Source: CAVSEK01 sp963726975
GTDB taxonomy: Bacteria; Actinomycetota; Actinomycetes; Mycobacteriales; SCTD01
Length of the DNA stretch: 64,000 nt
Reading direction: 5' to 3'
NCBI GenBank assembly: GCA_963726975.1
Contig: CAVSEK010000013.1
Span: forward strand, 992,001 to 1,056,000
In this document: one piece after another, positions 16,511-26,310 of the stretch
Position numbering within the stretch: the first letter of the stretch is position 1
Layout of the letters: every line of letters begins with the position of its first letter
The notes under the pieces: model-generated
The model's database searches: none
What the model saw: the letters and a program-made list of their open reading frames with translations, nothing else
Told to the model about the DNA's origin: nothing
Translations under genes and position numbers: made by a program

Positions 16511-19500
16511 ATGAAGCACCCCGCGTCCCGACGGCGGAGACGCCTCGCCGCCGCCGCGCTCGCCGCGACCGGCGCCACCATCGCGTCGTTGTCGCTCGTC
16601 CCGACCGCAGCCACCGCCCTCACCGGCACGCCCTCGCTCACGGGCCTCCAGCCCTTCGCCGACCCGGGGCTGGCCGACGTCGACACCCGTACGACGGCGC
16701 TGCGCCCCACGGCGGCGCAGCTCAAGGCCGTGCGCGGCCTCGGCGCCCGGGTCACCTGGAACGGCTGGGGCACCCCGGAGTCGCTGATCAAGCCCCGCGG
16801 CTTCCTGGCCACGGGCCTCGACGCGAAGGACGCCCGCCGCCGCCCGCACCTGGCTGAAGCAGAACGCCGCGCTCTTCCGGCTGACGCCGGCCCGCGTCGA
16901 CGCCCTCGAGCTCGTCAACGACAGCCGGATGGCCGGCAGCGACGGCCACGCCGTGCTGTTCCGGCAGCGCTTCGGCGACCTGCCGGCGGCCGTGGACGGG
17001 ATGGTCACCGTCGGCGTCGTCGCCGGCAAGGTCGCCTTCGTGTCCTCGTCGATGACGGGCAACACCGCGGCTCCGAGCAGGGCCACGACGACGGCGCCAG
17101 CAGGCCTGGCTCGCCGCGGCGGCCAACGTCGGGCGCACCACGGGGGCGGACAAGATCTCCGAGCGTCGTCACGGACGCCGCCTGGACCCGCTTCTCGGTG
17201 CAGGGCTTCGCGCAGCAGCAGCAGGCCCGCCTCGTCGCCCTCCCGCTGCGCGACGGGTCCGTGCGCGCGGTCTGGGAGGTCAACGTCGTCGACTCGCAGA
17301 AGGGCGGCGCGCCTCGCCTACACGTCCTTCGTGGACGCGACGACCGGCGCCGTGCTCGTCCGGCACGGCCGGGCCGACAGCCGCGACCGAGAACGAGACC
17401 TTCAGCGGGGCCATCACCGCCACCGCGTGCGGTCCGATGCACCCCTTCAACGTCGACGCCGACACCAAGACCATCATCGCGTCGGCCAGCGCCGCGATCG
17501 TCACCAACGACATCGTGATCAAGCTCTTCGACGGGACGGGCGCGCTGCTGACCAGCGGCGACACCGGCACCTCGCCGGAGGCCGCCACCTACACCGTGCC
17601 CGCGGCGGGCGACGCTGCCCGCGGGTCTACTCCGTGCAGGTCTGCCCCTTCGACTCCCCGTCGGTGCCCTACACCGACCCCGGCAACTACGCGGGCGTGG
17701 TGACCACCAGCGACAGCGCCACGCCCGGCGGAGCGCCGTCCCCTACCCGCCGAAGTGGAAGTACTTCACCTCCAACCCCACCCCGGTCTTCGACCCCGCC
17801 GCCACCGACGACAACCGCAAGGTCGGCTGCTGGGTGACGTCGCCGGCCGGCACCGGGCCGGCCTGCGACCCCTCCACCAGCCCGCTGAACAACCTCGCCG
17901 CCCGCGGTCCCTGGGACTACGACTTCCGCACGAACACGCCGACCTTCACCACGACGGGCAACGCCGCCGTCACCGCCGAGGCGTGGGGCAGCCCGCTGAC
18001 CCCGGGCGGCGCCCAGCGCCCGCTGAGCCTGGACCGCGTCTACGGCTCCGACGCCGACGGGCAGCACCCGCTGCAGGACTTCACCGACGCGTGGAACAAC
18101 CAGCAGTGCAACCCGCTGACGGCGTTCACCCCGGCGTCGAACAACAACGACGTCCTGGCCGCGACCACGAGCCTGTTCTCCAGCCACAACCGGCTGCACG
18201 ACTGGTCGTACTTCCTCGGCTTCACCGAGGACAACTACAACCTGCAGGACAGCAACTTCGGCAACCGGGCCGACGGCGTGCTGCCCACCGCGGGCGAGCT
18301 CGACCCCGAGGTCGGCAACGTGCAGGCCGGCGCCGTCACCGGCGGTGCGCCGAGCTACCTGGGGCGCGACAACGCCAACCAGATCACGCTGCAGGACGGC
18401 ACGCCCGGCATCACCAACCAGTACCTCTTCCAGCCGATCGCCGGCGCCTTCTACGCCCCCTGCGTCGACGGCGACTTCGACATGAGCATCGTCGGCCACG
18501 AGTACAACCACGCCATCTCCAACCGGATGGTGGGCGGCCCCGACGAGGGGCTCACCAGCTTCCAGGGCGGGTCGATGGGCGAGTCCTGGGGCGACCAGAT
18601 CGCGCTGGAGTACCAGTTCGAGAACGACTACGGCCTCACCGGCGGCTCGCTGGCCGACGAGAAGGCCCGGGCCAGAACCACTGGGTCGAGGGCGTCTACG
18701 CGACCGGCAACAAGGTCACCGGCATCCGCAACTACGCGCTGAACGACAACCCGCTGCAGTTCGGCGACCTCGGCTACGACCTGACCGGGCCCGAGGTGCA
18801 CGCCGACGGCGAGCCGTGGAGCGCCGTGATGTGGGACGTGCGTCAGGCCCTGGTGAAGAAGTACGACGCGGCGTTCCCCGAGAAGGACGTGGCCCTGCAG
18901 CGCCGCTGCGCCGTCGGCAACCGGAACGGGGCGGCTCCCTCGGCGCCGCTGGACGCGCAGTACTGCCCCGGCAACCGCCGCTGGATCCAGCTGCTCTTCG
19001 ACGCCTACTCGCTGCAGCCGCCGGCGTCGGGCATGCTCACGCCCGCGACGCCATGCTCGCCGCTGACCTGATGCGGTTCGGCGGCGCCAACCAGGCCGTC
19101 ATGTGGAACGCCTTCGCCAAGCGCGGCTACGGCGAGGACGCCGTCAGCCCGACCACCGAGAGCGACCAGCCGACGCCCGGCTACTCCTCGCCGTACCTCA
19201 CCGAGGGGACGCTGGCGTTCACCGCGCACGACTTCACGGTGCCGTCCGCGAGCCCGCGCCCGGCCGTCACGGGCACGCTCTACCTCGGCGACTACTCGGC
19301 CCGCATCACGCCGGTGCTGGACACCGACCCCGCGACGCCGCTGCCCAACACGCTCAAGCTCGTGCCGGGGACGTACTCCTTCGTCTTCCAGGCCGACGGC
19401 TTCGGCCTGCGGCGCTTCACCGCCACGGTCAAGGCCGGGCAGACGCTCAACCGCGACCTGCACCTGTCGCAGAACCTCGCCTCGACCGCGAACGGCGCCA

Positions 19501-20502
19501 CGGCGACCGGCTCGGCCGGGAGCCTCAACGTCAGCAAGCTCGTCGACGACGAGCGAGGGCACCAACTGGGCCGCCACGGGCCAGGGCGTGCAGGGCGACG
19601 GCACCGGCGTCTCGGCCACCCACCCGTACGTCACGGTGGACCTCGCGGGCGGAGCGCAGATGGTGCGCAGCGTCAACGTGAGCGCCCTGCTCCGCCCGAC
19701 GGACAGCGCGCAGGACGAGGACCCGAACATGCCCGACGAGGGCTCGGGCAGCCGCTTCACCGCGCTGCGCACGTTCGCCGTCGAGACGTGCACGCAGAGC
19801 CTGACCAGCGACTGCAGCTGCCCGCTGCCGGCCGGTCTGCCCGGGTCCCCGTACAGCCGGATCTTCACCAGCGCCGACGACGCGTTCCCGGCCACGCTCC
19901 CCGGCCGCTCGCGCCGAACCTGAACCTGCGCTCGTTCGACGTCCCGGACACCTCGGCCACGCACGTGCGCCTCGTGGCCCTGGAGAACCAGTGCACCGGC
20001 ACGCCCGGCTACCAGGGCGAGCAGGACGCCGACCCGCTGAACGCGACCGACTGCGACCTCGACTCCGACCGCGGCACCGAGGTGCGCGCCGCCGAGCTCC
20101 AGGTCTTCTCGTTCGACGCCAGCAGCCGCCCGCCGGGCGACCCGCGTCGTCGCCTCGACGATGACGGCCCCGGCGACGGTGCAGCCCGGGGACGCGCTGT
20201 CCTGGACGATCGGCTACACCAACCTGGGCCCTGAGCCGTCGGCCGGTGCCACGATCACCGACACGCTGCCGGCCGGCGTCACCTTCGTCTCGGCGAGCAA
20301 CGGTGGCACGTACGACGCCAAGACGCGCACGGTGACGTGGAAGCTCGGCACCGTCGCCAAGCTGGTCACCGGGCAGGTCACGCTGACCACCCGGGTCCCG
20401 CGCGCCACGCTGCCGGGGACGACGCTGCTGAACCAGTCGCAGTTCGCGGGGGCGCTCACCTTCTCGCCCCCGGCCGCGGCCGTCACCACCGTGGTGTCGT
20501 AG
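16511..20502 (+). CDS. Secreted M36 (fungalysin-type) metallopeptidase with C-terminal adhesion-like domains, frame-disrupted
   Basis: Extracellular zinc endopeptidase. ATG 16511 follows CAGGAG and begins a classical signal peptide (Arg-rich n-region, then AAAALAATGATIASLSLVP, cleavage near TATA). A propeptide-like region follows (TWNGWGTPESLIKPRGFL). The zinc site HEYNH is at 18497-18511 within SIVGHEYNHAISNRMVGG, with the third-ligand region GSMGESWGDQIALEY. C-terminal parts: a carboxypeptidase-regulatory-like stretch, a discoidin-like region (YVTVDLAGGAQMVRSVNV), and a DUF11 repeat (SWTIGYTNLGPEPSAGATIT) ending at 20502. About 1330 codons. Several indels (near 16835, 17085, 17300, 17390, 17620, 18670, 19045 and 19555) interrupt the frame. 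The protein was probably intact in the organism. Confidence 0.87.
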
Positions 20503-20516
20503 CCGGTCGAGCTCCC

Positions 20517-20549
20517 GGAGCCCCCGTCCCCTCCCGGGGCGGGGGCTCC
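20517..20549. terminator. Bidirectional terminator hairpin between the M36 peptidase and cobD
   Basis: GGAGCCCCCG (20517-20526) pairs exactly with CGGGGGCTCC (20540-20549) around a 13-nt loop. It sits between the stops of two convergent genes, so it can serve both. Confidence 0.75.
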
Positions 20550-20597
20550 GTCGCGCCCGGGGCTCCCGTCGTGCCCGGGCAGCGTCGTGCCCGGTGC

Positions 20598-21553
20598 TCA
20601 GCGGCGCCGGGACCGCACGGCCACCGCCAGGAGCACCGCCGCGACCTGCACGGCCCGCGACAGCCGCACCGCCCGGGCCACGTCCGCCCGCCCGGGTGCG
20701 GGGCCGTCGCCGAGCAGCGGCCGGAGCTCGACCCGACCGGCGTAGGACAGCGGACCTCCCAGGGTGCGTCCGAGGGCCCCGGCGAAGGCCGCCTCGACGG
20801 GACCGGCGTTCGGGCTGGGGTGCGAGCCGCCGTCGCGCCGCCACGCGGCCGCGGCGCCGGACGGACGGCCGCCCACCACGGGCGCCAGGACGGTGGTGAG
20901 CGCCGCGGTCAGGCGGGCGGGCAGCAGGTTCGCCACGTCGTCGGTGCGGGCCGCCGCCCAGCCGAAGCGGGCGTAGCGGGGCGAGCGGTGTCCGACCATG
21001 GCGTCCAGGGTGTTGACGGCGCGGTAGGCCAGCAGCCCGGCGGGGCCGAGCACGGCCCCCCAGACAGCGGCGCGACGACGGCGTCGGAGGTGTTCTCCGC
21101 CAGGGACTCGACCGTGGCCCGCACGAGGCCCGCCTCGTCCAGGTGCTCGGGGTCGCGGCCCGCCAGGTGGCTGAGCCGGGCCCGGGCGGCCGGCAGGTCC
21201 CCCGCTGCGAGGAGGCGGTCCATGTGCGCGCCCTCGCGCAGCAGCGTGGTGCCGCCGAGGACGGCCCAGGTGGCGGCCGCCGTGACGACCGCGTGCCCCG
21301 CCGGGGACGCGGCGGTGCGTCGGCCCGCGGCCTCGCCGAGCAGCCCGGCGGCCCCGACCAGCAGCAGGGCGTGCACGGCGCCGGCCCCGCGCGCGTCCCG
21401 GTGCAGGACGCGCTCGAGGCGCGTGGCGGCACCACCGAACACCGCGACCGGGTGCCCCCGTCGCGGGTCGCCCACGACGGCGTCGAGCGCGGCGCCCAGG
21501 GCGAGCCCGGCGGCGGAGGCGGCCCGCAGCCGCCGGGACGGGTCGACCGGCAC
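20598..21553 (-). CDS. cobD: Adenosylcobinamide-phosphate synthase, one frameshift
   Basis: Membrane protein that attaches the aminopropanol arm to adenosylcobyric acid. The first segment (from GTG 21553) reads ALGAALDAVVGDPRRGHPVA and VRATVESLAENTSDAVVAPL. The second, in another frame, continues with GPAGLLAYRAVNTLDAMVGH and YARFGWAAARTDDVANLLPA. Both motifs are hallmarks of CobD/CbiB. The break near 21060 is explained by one missing T (expected Phe-Trp-Gly after VVAPL), and the total length of 956 nt is one short of a multiple of three. Several hydrophobic helices fit the family. It is convergent with the M36 peptidase and belongs to the scattered cobalamin set of this window. Confidence 0.9.
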
Positions 21554-21618
21554 CTGCTGACCCTAGGTCGAGTCCGGGTGGACGGCAGGGCCTGGCCGCG
21601 GCGTGGTCGGCTGGGGGC

Positions 21619-22374
21619 GTGGCCGGCGTCGTGGACCTGCGTGACCTGCTCGCCCTGGCGGGCCTGCTGGCCGTCGCGGCCGGGGCCCTCGCGGCGGGTG
21701 GGGTGGGCCTGCGGGGCGTGCCGGCCCGCGCGGTCGCCCGGGCCGCGGCTCAGCTCGCCGTCGTCGCGCTCGTGCTGGGCGCGGCCTTCCGCGAGCCGCT
21801 GGTCGCCGCAGCCTTCGTCGCGGTCATGCTGGCGGCCGTGGCCGCGACGGCGGGGCGCCGGCTCGGGGGTGGTCGCCGCCACCTCGGGCAGGTCCTCGTC
21901 GCGAGCGCGGCGGGCGCCGCGCCGGTGCTCGCGCTGCTCCTCGCGACCGGTGCCTTCCCGAGGACACCGCGCTACGTCATCTCCTTCAGCGGCATCGTCC
22001 TCGGCGGCACCATGACGGTGAGCACGCTGGCCGGCCGGCGGCTGCGCGACCAGGTGGCGGACCGCTGGGCGGAGGTCGAGGCGTGGCTCGCCCTCGGCGC
22101 CGGACCGCGCCGGGCGGTCGCGCCCTTCGTCCCGGGGGCCGTGCGCGAGGCGCTGCTGCCCGCCCTCGACCAGACCCGCACGACGGGGCTGGTGACCCTG
22201 CCCGGGGCCTTCGTGGGTTCCCTGGCCGGAGGTGCGTCACCGGCGCAGGCCGCGCGCTTCCAGGTGGCCGTGCTGGCCGGCGTCCTCGCCGCCCAGGCGG
22301 TCACGGCCGTGGTGCTGCTGCGCCTGCTGGCGCCCGAGCTCGCCGTCGCCCCGGACGGTCGCCGGCAGCAGTGA
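21619..22374 (+). CDS. ABC transporter permease of the UPF0014/FetB family
   Basis: Polytopic membrane protein (251 aa, about seven helices) similar to FetB/YbbM, permease of a metal-related ABC exporter. Seen: GLRGVPARAVARAAAQLAVV, the conserved SFSGIVLGGTMTVSTLAGRR, and the central EVEAWLALGAGPRRAV - ALLPALDQTRTTGLVTLPGA motif. No ATPase gene adjoins it, so it is an orphan permease here. GTG start at 21619 (VAGVVDLRDLLALAGLL). A strong hairpin begins at its stop codon. Confidence 0.88.
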   Translation: MAGVVDLRDLLALAGLLAVAAGALAAGGVGLRGVPARAVARAAAQLAVVALVLGAAFREPLVAAAFVAVMLAAVAATAGRRLGGGRRHLGQVLVASAAGAAPVLALLLATGAFPRTPRYVISFSGIVLGGTMTVSTLAGRRLRDQVADRWAEVEAWLALGAGPRRAVAPFVPGAVREALLPALDQTRTTGLVTLPGAFVGSLAGGASPAQAARFQVAVLAGVLAAQAVTAVVLLRLLAPELAVAPDGRRQQ

Positions 22375-22408
22375 GCCGCGGCGGGACCGGTGCGGGTCCC
22401 GCCGCGGC
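22375..22408. terminator. Perfect 14-bp hairpin, bidirectional terminator
   Basis: GCCGCGGCGGGACC (22375-22388) and its exact complement (22395-22408) with a 6-nt loop lie between the FetB-like gene stop and the last tiny ORF on the other strand. Confidence 0.8.
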
Positions 22409-22415
22409 GAGGTGC

Positions 22416-22439
22416 TCAGAACTTGCGGCCGAGCCTCAT
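22416..22439 (-). CDS. Seven-residue ORF with strong ribosome-binding site (MRLGRKF)
   Basis: ATG at 22439 is preceded by AGGAGGAGCAC, a strong Shine-Dalgarno at good spacing, and the frame ends after seven codons. It follows another tiny ORF by 35 nt, and both end in Lys-Phe-stop. A terminator hairpin begins 8 nt after its stop. Function unknown; it may be a leader peptide, a short peptide product, or a chance event. The ribosome-binding site is the only coding evidence. Confidence 0.35.
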   Translation of the reverse strand: MRLGRKF

Positions 22440-22474
22440 GTGCTCCTCCTGGTGTCGGGCAGGGTCGGGCGCGG

Positions 22475-22543
22475 TCAGAACTTCACGCCCGCCGAAGGGA
22501 GGGGCGAGGGGTCGGCGGGGCGTCGTCCCCGTGGTGCCGTCAT
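22475..22543 (-). CDS. 22-residue ORF with near-perfect ribosome-binding site
   Basis: ATG 22543 is preceded at 3 nt by AGGAGGTGA, fully complementary to the 16S rRNA 3' end. The peptide starts MTAPRGRRPADPSPLPSAGV and ends Lys-Phe: cationic at the N-terminus, Pro/Ser-rich in the middle, with no Cys. It lies 89 bp after the stop of the 119-aa membrane-protein gene and just before the seven-residue ORF, so the three may be one transcript. Not recognised. It could be a secreted or signalling peptide, a regulatory leader, or non-coding. Confidence 0.45.
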   Translation of the reverse strand: MTAPRGRRPADPSPLPSAGVKF

Positions 22544-22632
22544 GGGTCACCTCCTCCCGGGTGCCGCGTGCTCGTCCCTCCTGCTTCGGGACCGGGCGCC
22601 GGCGGCTGTTGGGCCGGTCGGGGGACACCCGG

Positions 22633-22992
22633 TCACCAGGTCACGCCGTGCTGGGCCAGCGCCGCCTCGGTCTCGAGCCGGGACACGCCCGACAGCGGGA
22701 CGGCGGGCTCCGGCAGGCCGACCGCCCGGCAGCAGGCCGCCAGCACGTCGTCGTAGGCCAGGGCGATGCTGCGCAGCCTCGCCACCCGACCCGGCAGGTC
22801 CGAGCCCGAGGTCCGCCGGTAGTCGTCCTCGAGCCGGCGCAGCCGGGTGACCAGCCGTTCGATCGCCGGCCCGGCCGGGCGCAGCGAGCGGGTGCGCCAG
22901 CTCCGGCACCAGCGGTCGAGAGCGCGGACGCCGACGACGAGGGCCGAGGCGGGCACGACCGCCAGCACGACGTAGAGGGCGAGGGCGGGCAC
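22633..22992 (-). CDS. Small membrane-anchored protein of unknown function
   Basis: 119 aa. An N-terminal hydrophobic helix (ALALYVVLAVVPASALVVGV) is followed by a basic cytoplasmic-looking region with a heptad-like helix (AGPAIERLVTRLRRLEDDYR) and a conserved-looking C-terminus (LRSIALAYDDVLAACCRAVG). No family is recognised with confidence; similar short proteins occur widely in actinomycetes. It follows the NlpC/P60 gene after a hairpin at 23003-23036. ATG start 22992. Confidence 0.65.
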   Translation of the reverse strand: MPALALYVVLAVVPASALVVGVRALDRWCRSWRTRSLRPAGPAIERLVTRLRRLEDDYRRTSGSDLPGRVARLRSIALAYDDVLAACCRAVGLPEPAVPLSGVSRLETEAALAQHGVTW

Positions 22993-23002
22993 GCTGCCTC
23001 CG

Positions 23003-23036
23003 GGGAGGGGCCCGGTCCTTGTGCCGGGTCCCTCCC
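23003..23036 (-). terminator. Terminator hairpin after the NlpC/P60 gene
   Basis: Thirteen-base arms 23003-23015 and 23024-23036 pair with one G-U, around an 8-nt loop, 44 bp after the stop of the minus-strand gene at 23080. Confidence 0.6.
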
Positions 23037-23079
23037 AGTGTGCGGGACCGCGCAGGTCGTGGCGACCGGACGCCCCGGC

Positions 23080-24393
23080 TCAGCCGGTCAGGCGGACCCC
23101 GCCGATGAGGTCGCTGCGCAGCGCGCCGGAGACCTTCACGACGTCTCCGGTGTGCGGCGCCTCGATCATCCTGCCGCCGCCGAGGTAGAGCCCGACGTGG
23201 TGGATCGTGGACGGGTCGCCCGTGTCCGTGGCGAAGAAGACGAGGTCCCCGGGCGCCAGCTCCTCCCGCGACACGTGGCGCCCGGCCCGCCACTGCGAGC
23301 CCGTGAAGTGGTCGAGGTGGATGCCGGCCTGGGCGTACGCGTAGAGCGTCAGCCCGGAGCAGTCGAAGCCGACCGTCCTCGCGCCCTGCGCGAACCCGCG
23401 GCTCGGCCCGCGGGCCGTGCCGCCGCCCCAGGAGTAGGGCACGCCGATCTGGCCGTACGCGGCGCGGATCGCCGTCGCCACGACCGTCCCGGCCGGGCCC
23501 GGCGCCGAGGGCACGGGCAGGCTGCGCCGGGCGATCTCGGCCTCGCGCCGGGCCTGGGCGGCCTGCGCCTGCAGCCGCGAGGAGTCGGCCGTCGCCGAGC
23601 CCAGCGCCCGCTCGGCCGCGGCGACGAGCACCAGGGCGGTGGTGCGGGCCGCCTCCGCCTCCGCCGCGGTGCGCGTGGCGGTCCGGGCGGCCGCGGCCGC
23701 GGCCGCGGCGGAGCTGGCGGCAGCGGTCGCCGTGGCGCGCGCCGCGTCGGCCTTCTCCCCGACCGCCCGGGCCTCGGCGTCGGCCTGCACCTGCGCGCCG
23801 CGCGCGAGGCCGGCGGCCTCGACCGCGTGCGCGCGGGCGGCGGTGAGCGCGTCGACGGTCCTCCGCTGGTGCTCGTCGGCGCGGTTCATCATGGCTCGGC
23901 CGGTGGCGAACTCCGTCGGGCCCGCGTCGAGCATCGCCGACAGCAGCGGCAGCGAGCCGCCGGAGCGGTAGGCGCCGGCAGCCAGCGCGTCGAGGGCCTC
24001 CTGCGCAGCGGCAGCGGCGGCGCGCGCCGTGTCGGCCTCGCGGCGGGCGCGGACGGCCGCGGCCGCCGCCTCGTCCGCGACGCCCTGCGCGGCGGCCGCC
24101 ACCCGCGCGGCCTCCGAGGACGCCGCCCGTGCTCCGTCAGCGGCGGCCTGGGCGGCCGCGCGGTCGCGCTCGGCGGCCGCGGCCGCGATCTGCGCGCCGT
24201 GGTAGGCCTCGGCCGCCAGCTCCGCGCGCACCTGCACGTCGGCCAGGCCCGACTGCGCCTCGCGGACCCGGCGGGCCGCGTCGGCGAGCTGCTGCGCCGA
24301 GGGAGCGGGGGTCGCCTGCGCCGGTGCCGCGGCGGCCGCGCCCACGAGGACGCCGACGAGCGCGGCGGCGACGGCCGGCCGGCGCAGCGCCAC
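23080..24393 (-). CDS. Secreted NlpC/P60 cell-wall endopeptidase with coiled-coil N-terminus
   Basis: Peptidoglycan hydrolase of the RipA/P60 type cleaving stem peptides. Signal peptide at residues 1-27 (VAAALVGVLVGAAAAAPAQA). A long Ala-rich, heptad-like coiled coil spans about 35-280. The C-terminal NlpC/P60 domain spans about 305-437, with the nucleophile in TVGFDCSGLTLYAYAQAG, the second catalytic residue in TIHHVGLYLGGGRMIEAPH, and YGQIGVPYSWGGG before them. 437 aa. A -10 box TAGTGT (24450-24445) lies about 50 bp upstream. The coiled coil probably self-inhibits or recruits the enzyme to FtsEX-like partners, as in related hydrolases (inference). Confidence 0.93.
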   Translation of the reverse strand: MALRRPAVAAALVGVLVGAAAAAPAQATPAPSAQQLADAARRVREAQSGLADVQVRAELAAEAYHGAQIAAAAAERDRAAAQAAADGARAASSEAARVAAAAQGVADEAAAAAVRARREADTARAAAAAAQEALDALAAGAYRSGGSLPLLSAMLDAGPTEFATGRAMMNRADEHQRRTVDALTAARAHAVEAAGLARGAQVQADAEARAVGEKADAARATATAAASSAAAAAAAARTATRTAAEAEAARTTALVLVAAAERALGSATADSSRLQAQAAQARREAEIARRSLPVPSAPGPAGTVVATAIRAAYGQIGVPYSWGGGTARGPSRGFAQGARTVGFDCSGLTLYAYAQAGIHLDHFTGSQWRAGRHVSREELAPGDLVFFATDTGDPSTIHHVGLYLGGGRMIEAPHTGDVVKVSGALRSDLIGGVRLTG

Positions 24394-24444
24394 GGTCCTC
24401 CTCGGCGACGGGCAGGCACAGCGCCTGCTGGGTGACGACCGCGC

Positions 24445-24497
24445 ACACTAGGCCGCGCGACGCGCCCCCCTCGCACGACACGCGGGACCGGTAGACC
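24445..24497. promoter_or_regulatory. Divergent promoters of nlpC (minus) and the kinase gene (plus)
   Basis: On the plus strand TAGACC (24492-24497) lies 6 nt before ATG 24504, fitting a leaderless transcript. On the minus strand TAGTGT (24450-24445) is a good -10 for the NlpC/P60 gene. Confidence 0.5.
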
Positions 24498-24503
24498 TGC
24501 GTC

Positions 24504-25147
24504 ATGACCGCTGCTGACGCTGGGACGGCGACCGTGCCGCCGGACCTGCTCGCGCGGGCCCGCAGCCTCGCCGACCGCCGGACCCGCAGCCTGCTGGGGC
24601 TGGCCGGACCGCCGGCGGCCGGCAAGTCGACGCTCGCTGCGGCGCTCGTGGCCGGGGTCCCGGGGGCGGTGCTCGTGCCGATGGACGGCTTCCACCTCGA
24701 CGACCGCGAGCTCGCGCGGCAGGGCCTGCTGGGGTCAAGGGCGCGCCCGCCACCTTCGACGCCGGCGGCTACGTCCAGCTGCTGCGGCGCCTGCGCGCCG
24801 CGGACGAGCCGGTGGTCTACGCCCCGCTCTTCGACCGCGACCGCGAGCTGTCCCTGGCCGGCGCGCTCGCGGTGCCGCGCGGCGTGCGGCTGGTGGTCAC
24901 CGAGGGCAACTACCTGCTGTGCGACGGGGGCTTCGCCCCGGTGCGGGACCTGCTGCACGAGTGCTGGTACGTCGCGCTCGACCCCGCCGTACGACGTCGC
25001 CGACTCGCGGCGCGGCACCAGCAGCACGGCCGCACCCCCGAGCAGGCGCAGGAACGCGCCCGCGGCAGCGACGAGGACAACGCCCGGCTCGTGGACGCGT
25101 GCCGGGACCGCGCGGACCTGGTCGTGCCGGGCCCTGCGGACCCGTGA
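24504..25147 (+). CDS. Nucleoside/nucleotide kinase-family P-loop protein, one frameshift
   Basis: Phosphotransferase of the uridine/pantothenate-kinase-like P-loop family (often annotated FrcK-like). Walker A GLAGPPAAGKSTLAAAL at about residue 35 is followed by VPMDGFHLDDREL. After a frame change near 24735 the protein resumes with FDAGGYVQLLRRL, VYAPLFDRDREL, VVTEGNYLLCDGG and RRRLAARHQQHGRTPEQA. One missing G in a GGGG run restores LLGVKGAPATFDAGG. The span is 644 nt, one short of whole codons. The true product is about 214 aa; the substrate is uncertain (sugar, nucleoside or pantothenate-like). Confidence 0.85.
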
Positions 25148-25193
25148 CGCGACGGGCTCCCGGTCGTACGGTCCTGCCCCAGGAGGTGACGCG

Positions 25194-26310
25194 GTGGCCG
25201 CGACGCGTGTGCTGGTGGGGACCCGCAAGGGCGCCTTCGTCCTGACGTCGGACGAGGGCCGGCAGCGGTGGCAGGTCGACGGCCCGCACTTCCCGGGCTG
25301 GGAGGTCTACTCCGTCGCCGGCTCCCCGGCGGACCCGGAGGTGCTCTGGGCGGCGCCGTCCGGCGGCTGGTTCGGCCAGGTCGTGCAGCGCTCCGTCGAT
25401 GCCGGGCGCACCTGGGCGCCCGTCGACAGCACCTTCGCCTACGCCGGGGACCCGGGGGTGCACCAGTGGTACGACGGCACGCAGCGGCCGTTCGAGTTCA
25501 CCCGGGTGTGGCACCTGGACCCCGACCCGACCGACCCCGCGACGGTGCTGGCGGGGGTGCAGGACGCGGCGCTGTTCCGCACCACCGACGCCGGCGCGTC
25601 CTGGTCGGAGCTGCCCGCTCTGCGCACGCACCCGTCCGGCCCGCACTGGCAGCCGGGTGCGGGCGGGCTGTGCCTGCACACGCTGCTGCGCCACCCGACC
25701 CGACCCGGACCGGCTGTGGGTGGCCATCTCGGCGGCGGGCGTCTTCCGCACCGACGACGGTGGCGCGTCGTGGGTGCCCACCAACCGCGGGCTGGTGTCG
25801 GGCGGCATCCCCGACGACCAGGCGGAGGTCGGCCACTGCGTGCACAAGCTCGCGCTGCACCCCTCCCGGCCGGACACGTTGTACATGCAGAAGCACTGGG
25901 ACGTGATGCGCAGCGACGACGCCGGGGACTCCTGGTACGAGATCAGCGGCGACCTCCCGAGCGACTTCGGCTTCGTCGTCGGGGTGCATGCCCACGAGCC
26001 GGAGACCGTCTACGTCGTGCCGATCACGAGCGACGAGCAGCACTTCCCGCCGGACGGGCGCCTGCGCGTCTACCGCAGCCGGACCGGGGGCGGCGAGTGG
26101 GAGCCGCTCAGCGAGGGCCTCCCCCAGGAGCACTGCTACGTCGACGTGCTGCGGGACGCGCTGGCCGTCGACACCCACGACGAGTGCGGGCTCTACGTCG
26201 GCACGACGGGCGGTCAGGTCTACGCCTCGGCGGACGGCGGCGACAGCTGGACCACGGTCGTCCGCGACCTGCCGCCCGTGCTGTCGGTCGAGGTGCAGAC
26301 GCTCCCGTGA
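25194..26310 (+). CDS. BNR/Asp-box beta-propeller (exo-alpha-sialidase-like), one frameshift
   Basis: Seven-bladed propeller-type protein of the sialidase-like/photosystem II stability factor-like group. Five Asp-box motifs are visible: SVDAGRTW, TTDAGASW, TDDGGASW, SDDAGDSW and SADGGDSW. No signal peptide, so probably cytoplasmic, and enzymatic sialidase activity is not supported. GTG 25194 follows an AGGAGGTGA Shine-Dalgarno. An extra C near 25697 shifts the frame (HPTDPDRLWVAISAAGVF expected); the total of 1117 nt is one more than whole codons. It overlaps the MoaD-like gene by 4 bp. This pairing recurs in actinomycetes, so a shared role in sulfur or cofactor chemistry is possible but unproven. 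Confidence 0.85.

Noticed and set aside
13202..20502. Programmed frameshifting or a degraded mobile element
   Set aside because: Breaks are numerous, lack slippery-site context, and hit unrelated neighbouring genes on both strands; no transposase or inverted terminal repeats are seen.
19531..21882. 783-codon minus-strand frame covering cobD and part of the M36 gene
   Set aside because: The real signals are CobD in a different frame and the M36 peptidase on the other strand; this frame has no motifs of its own.
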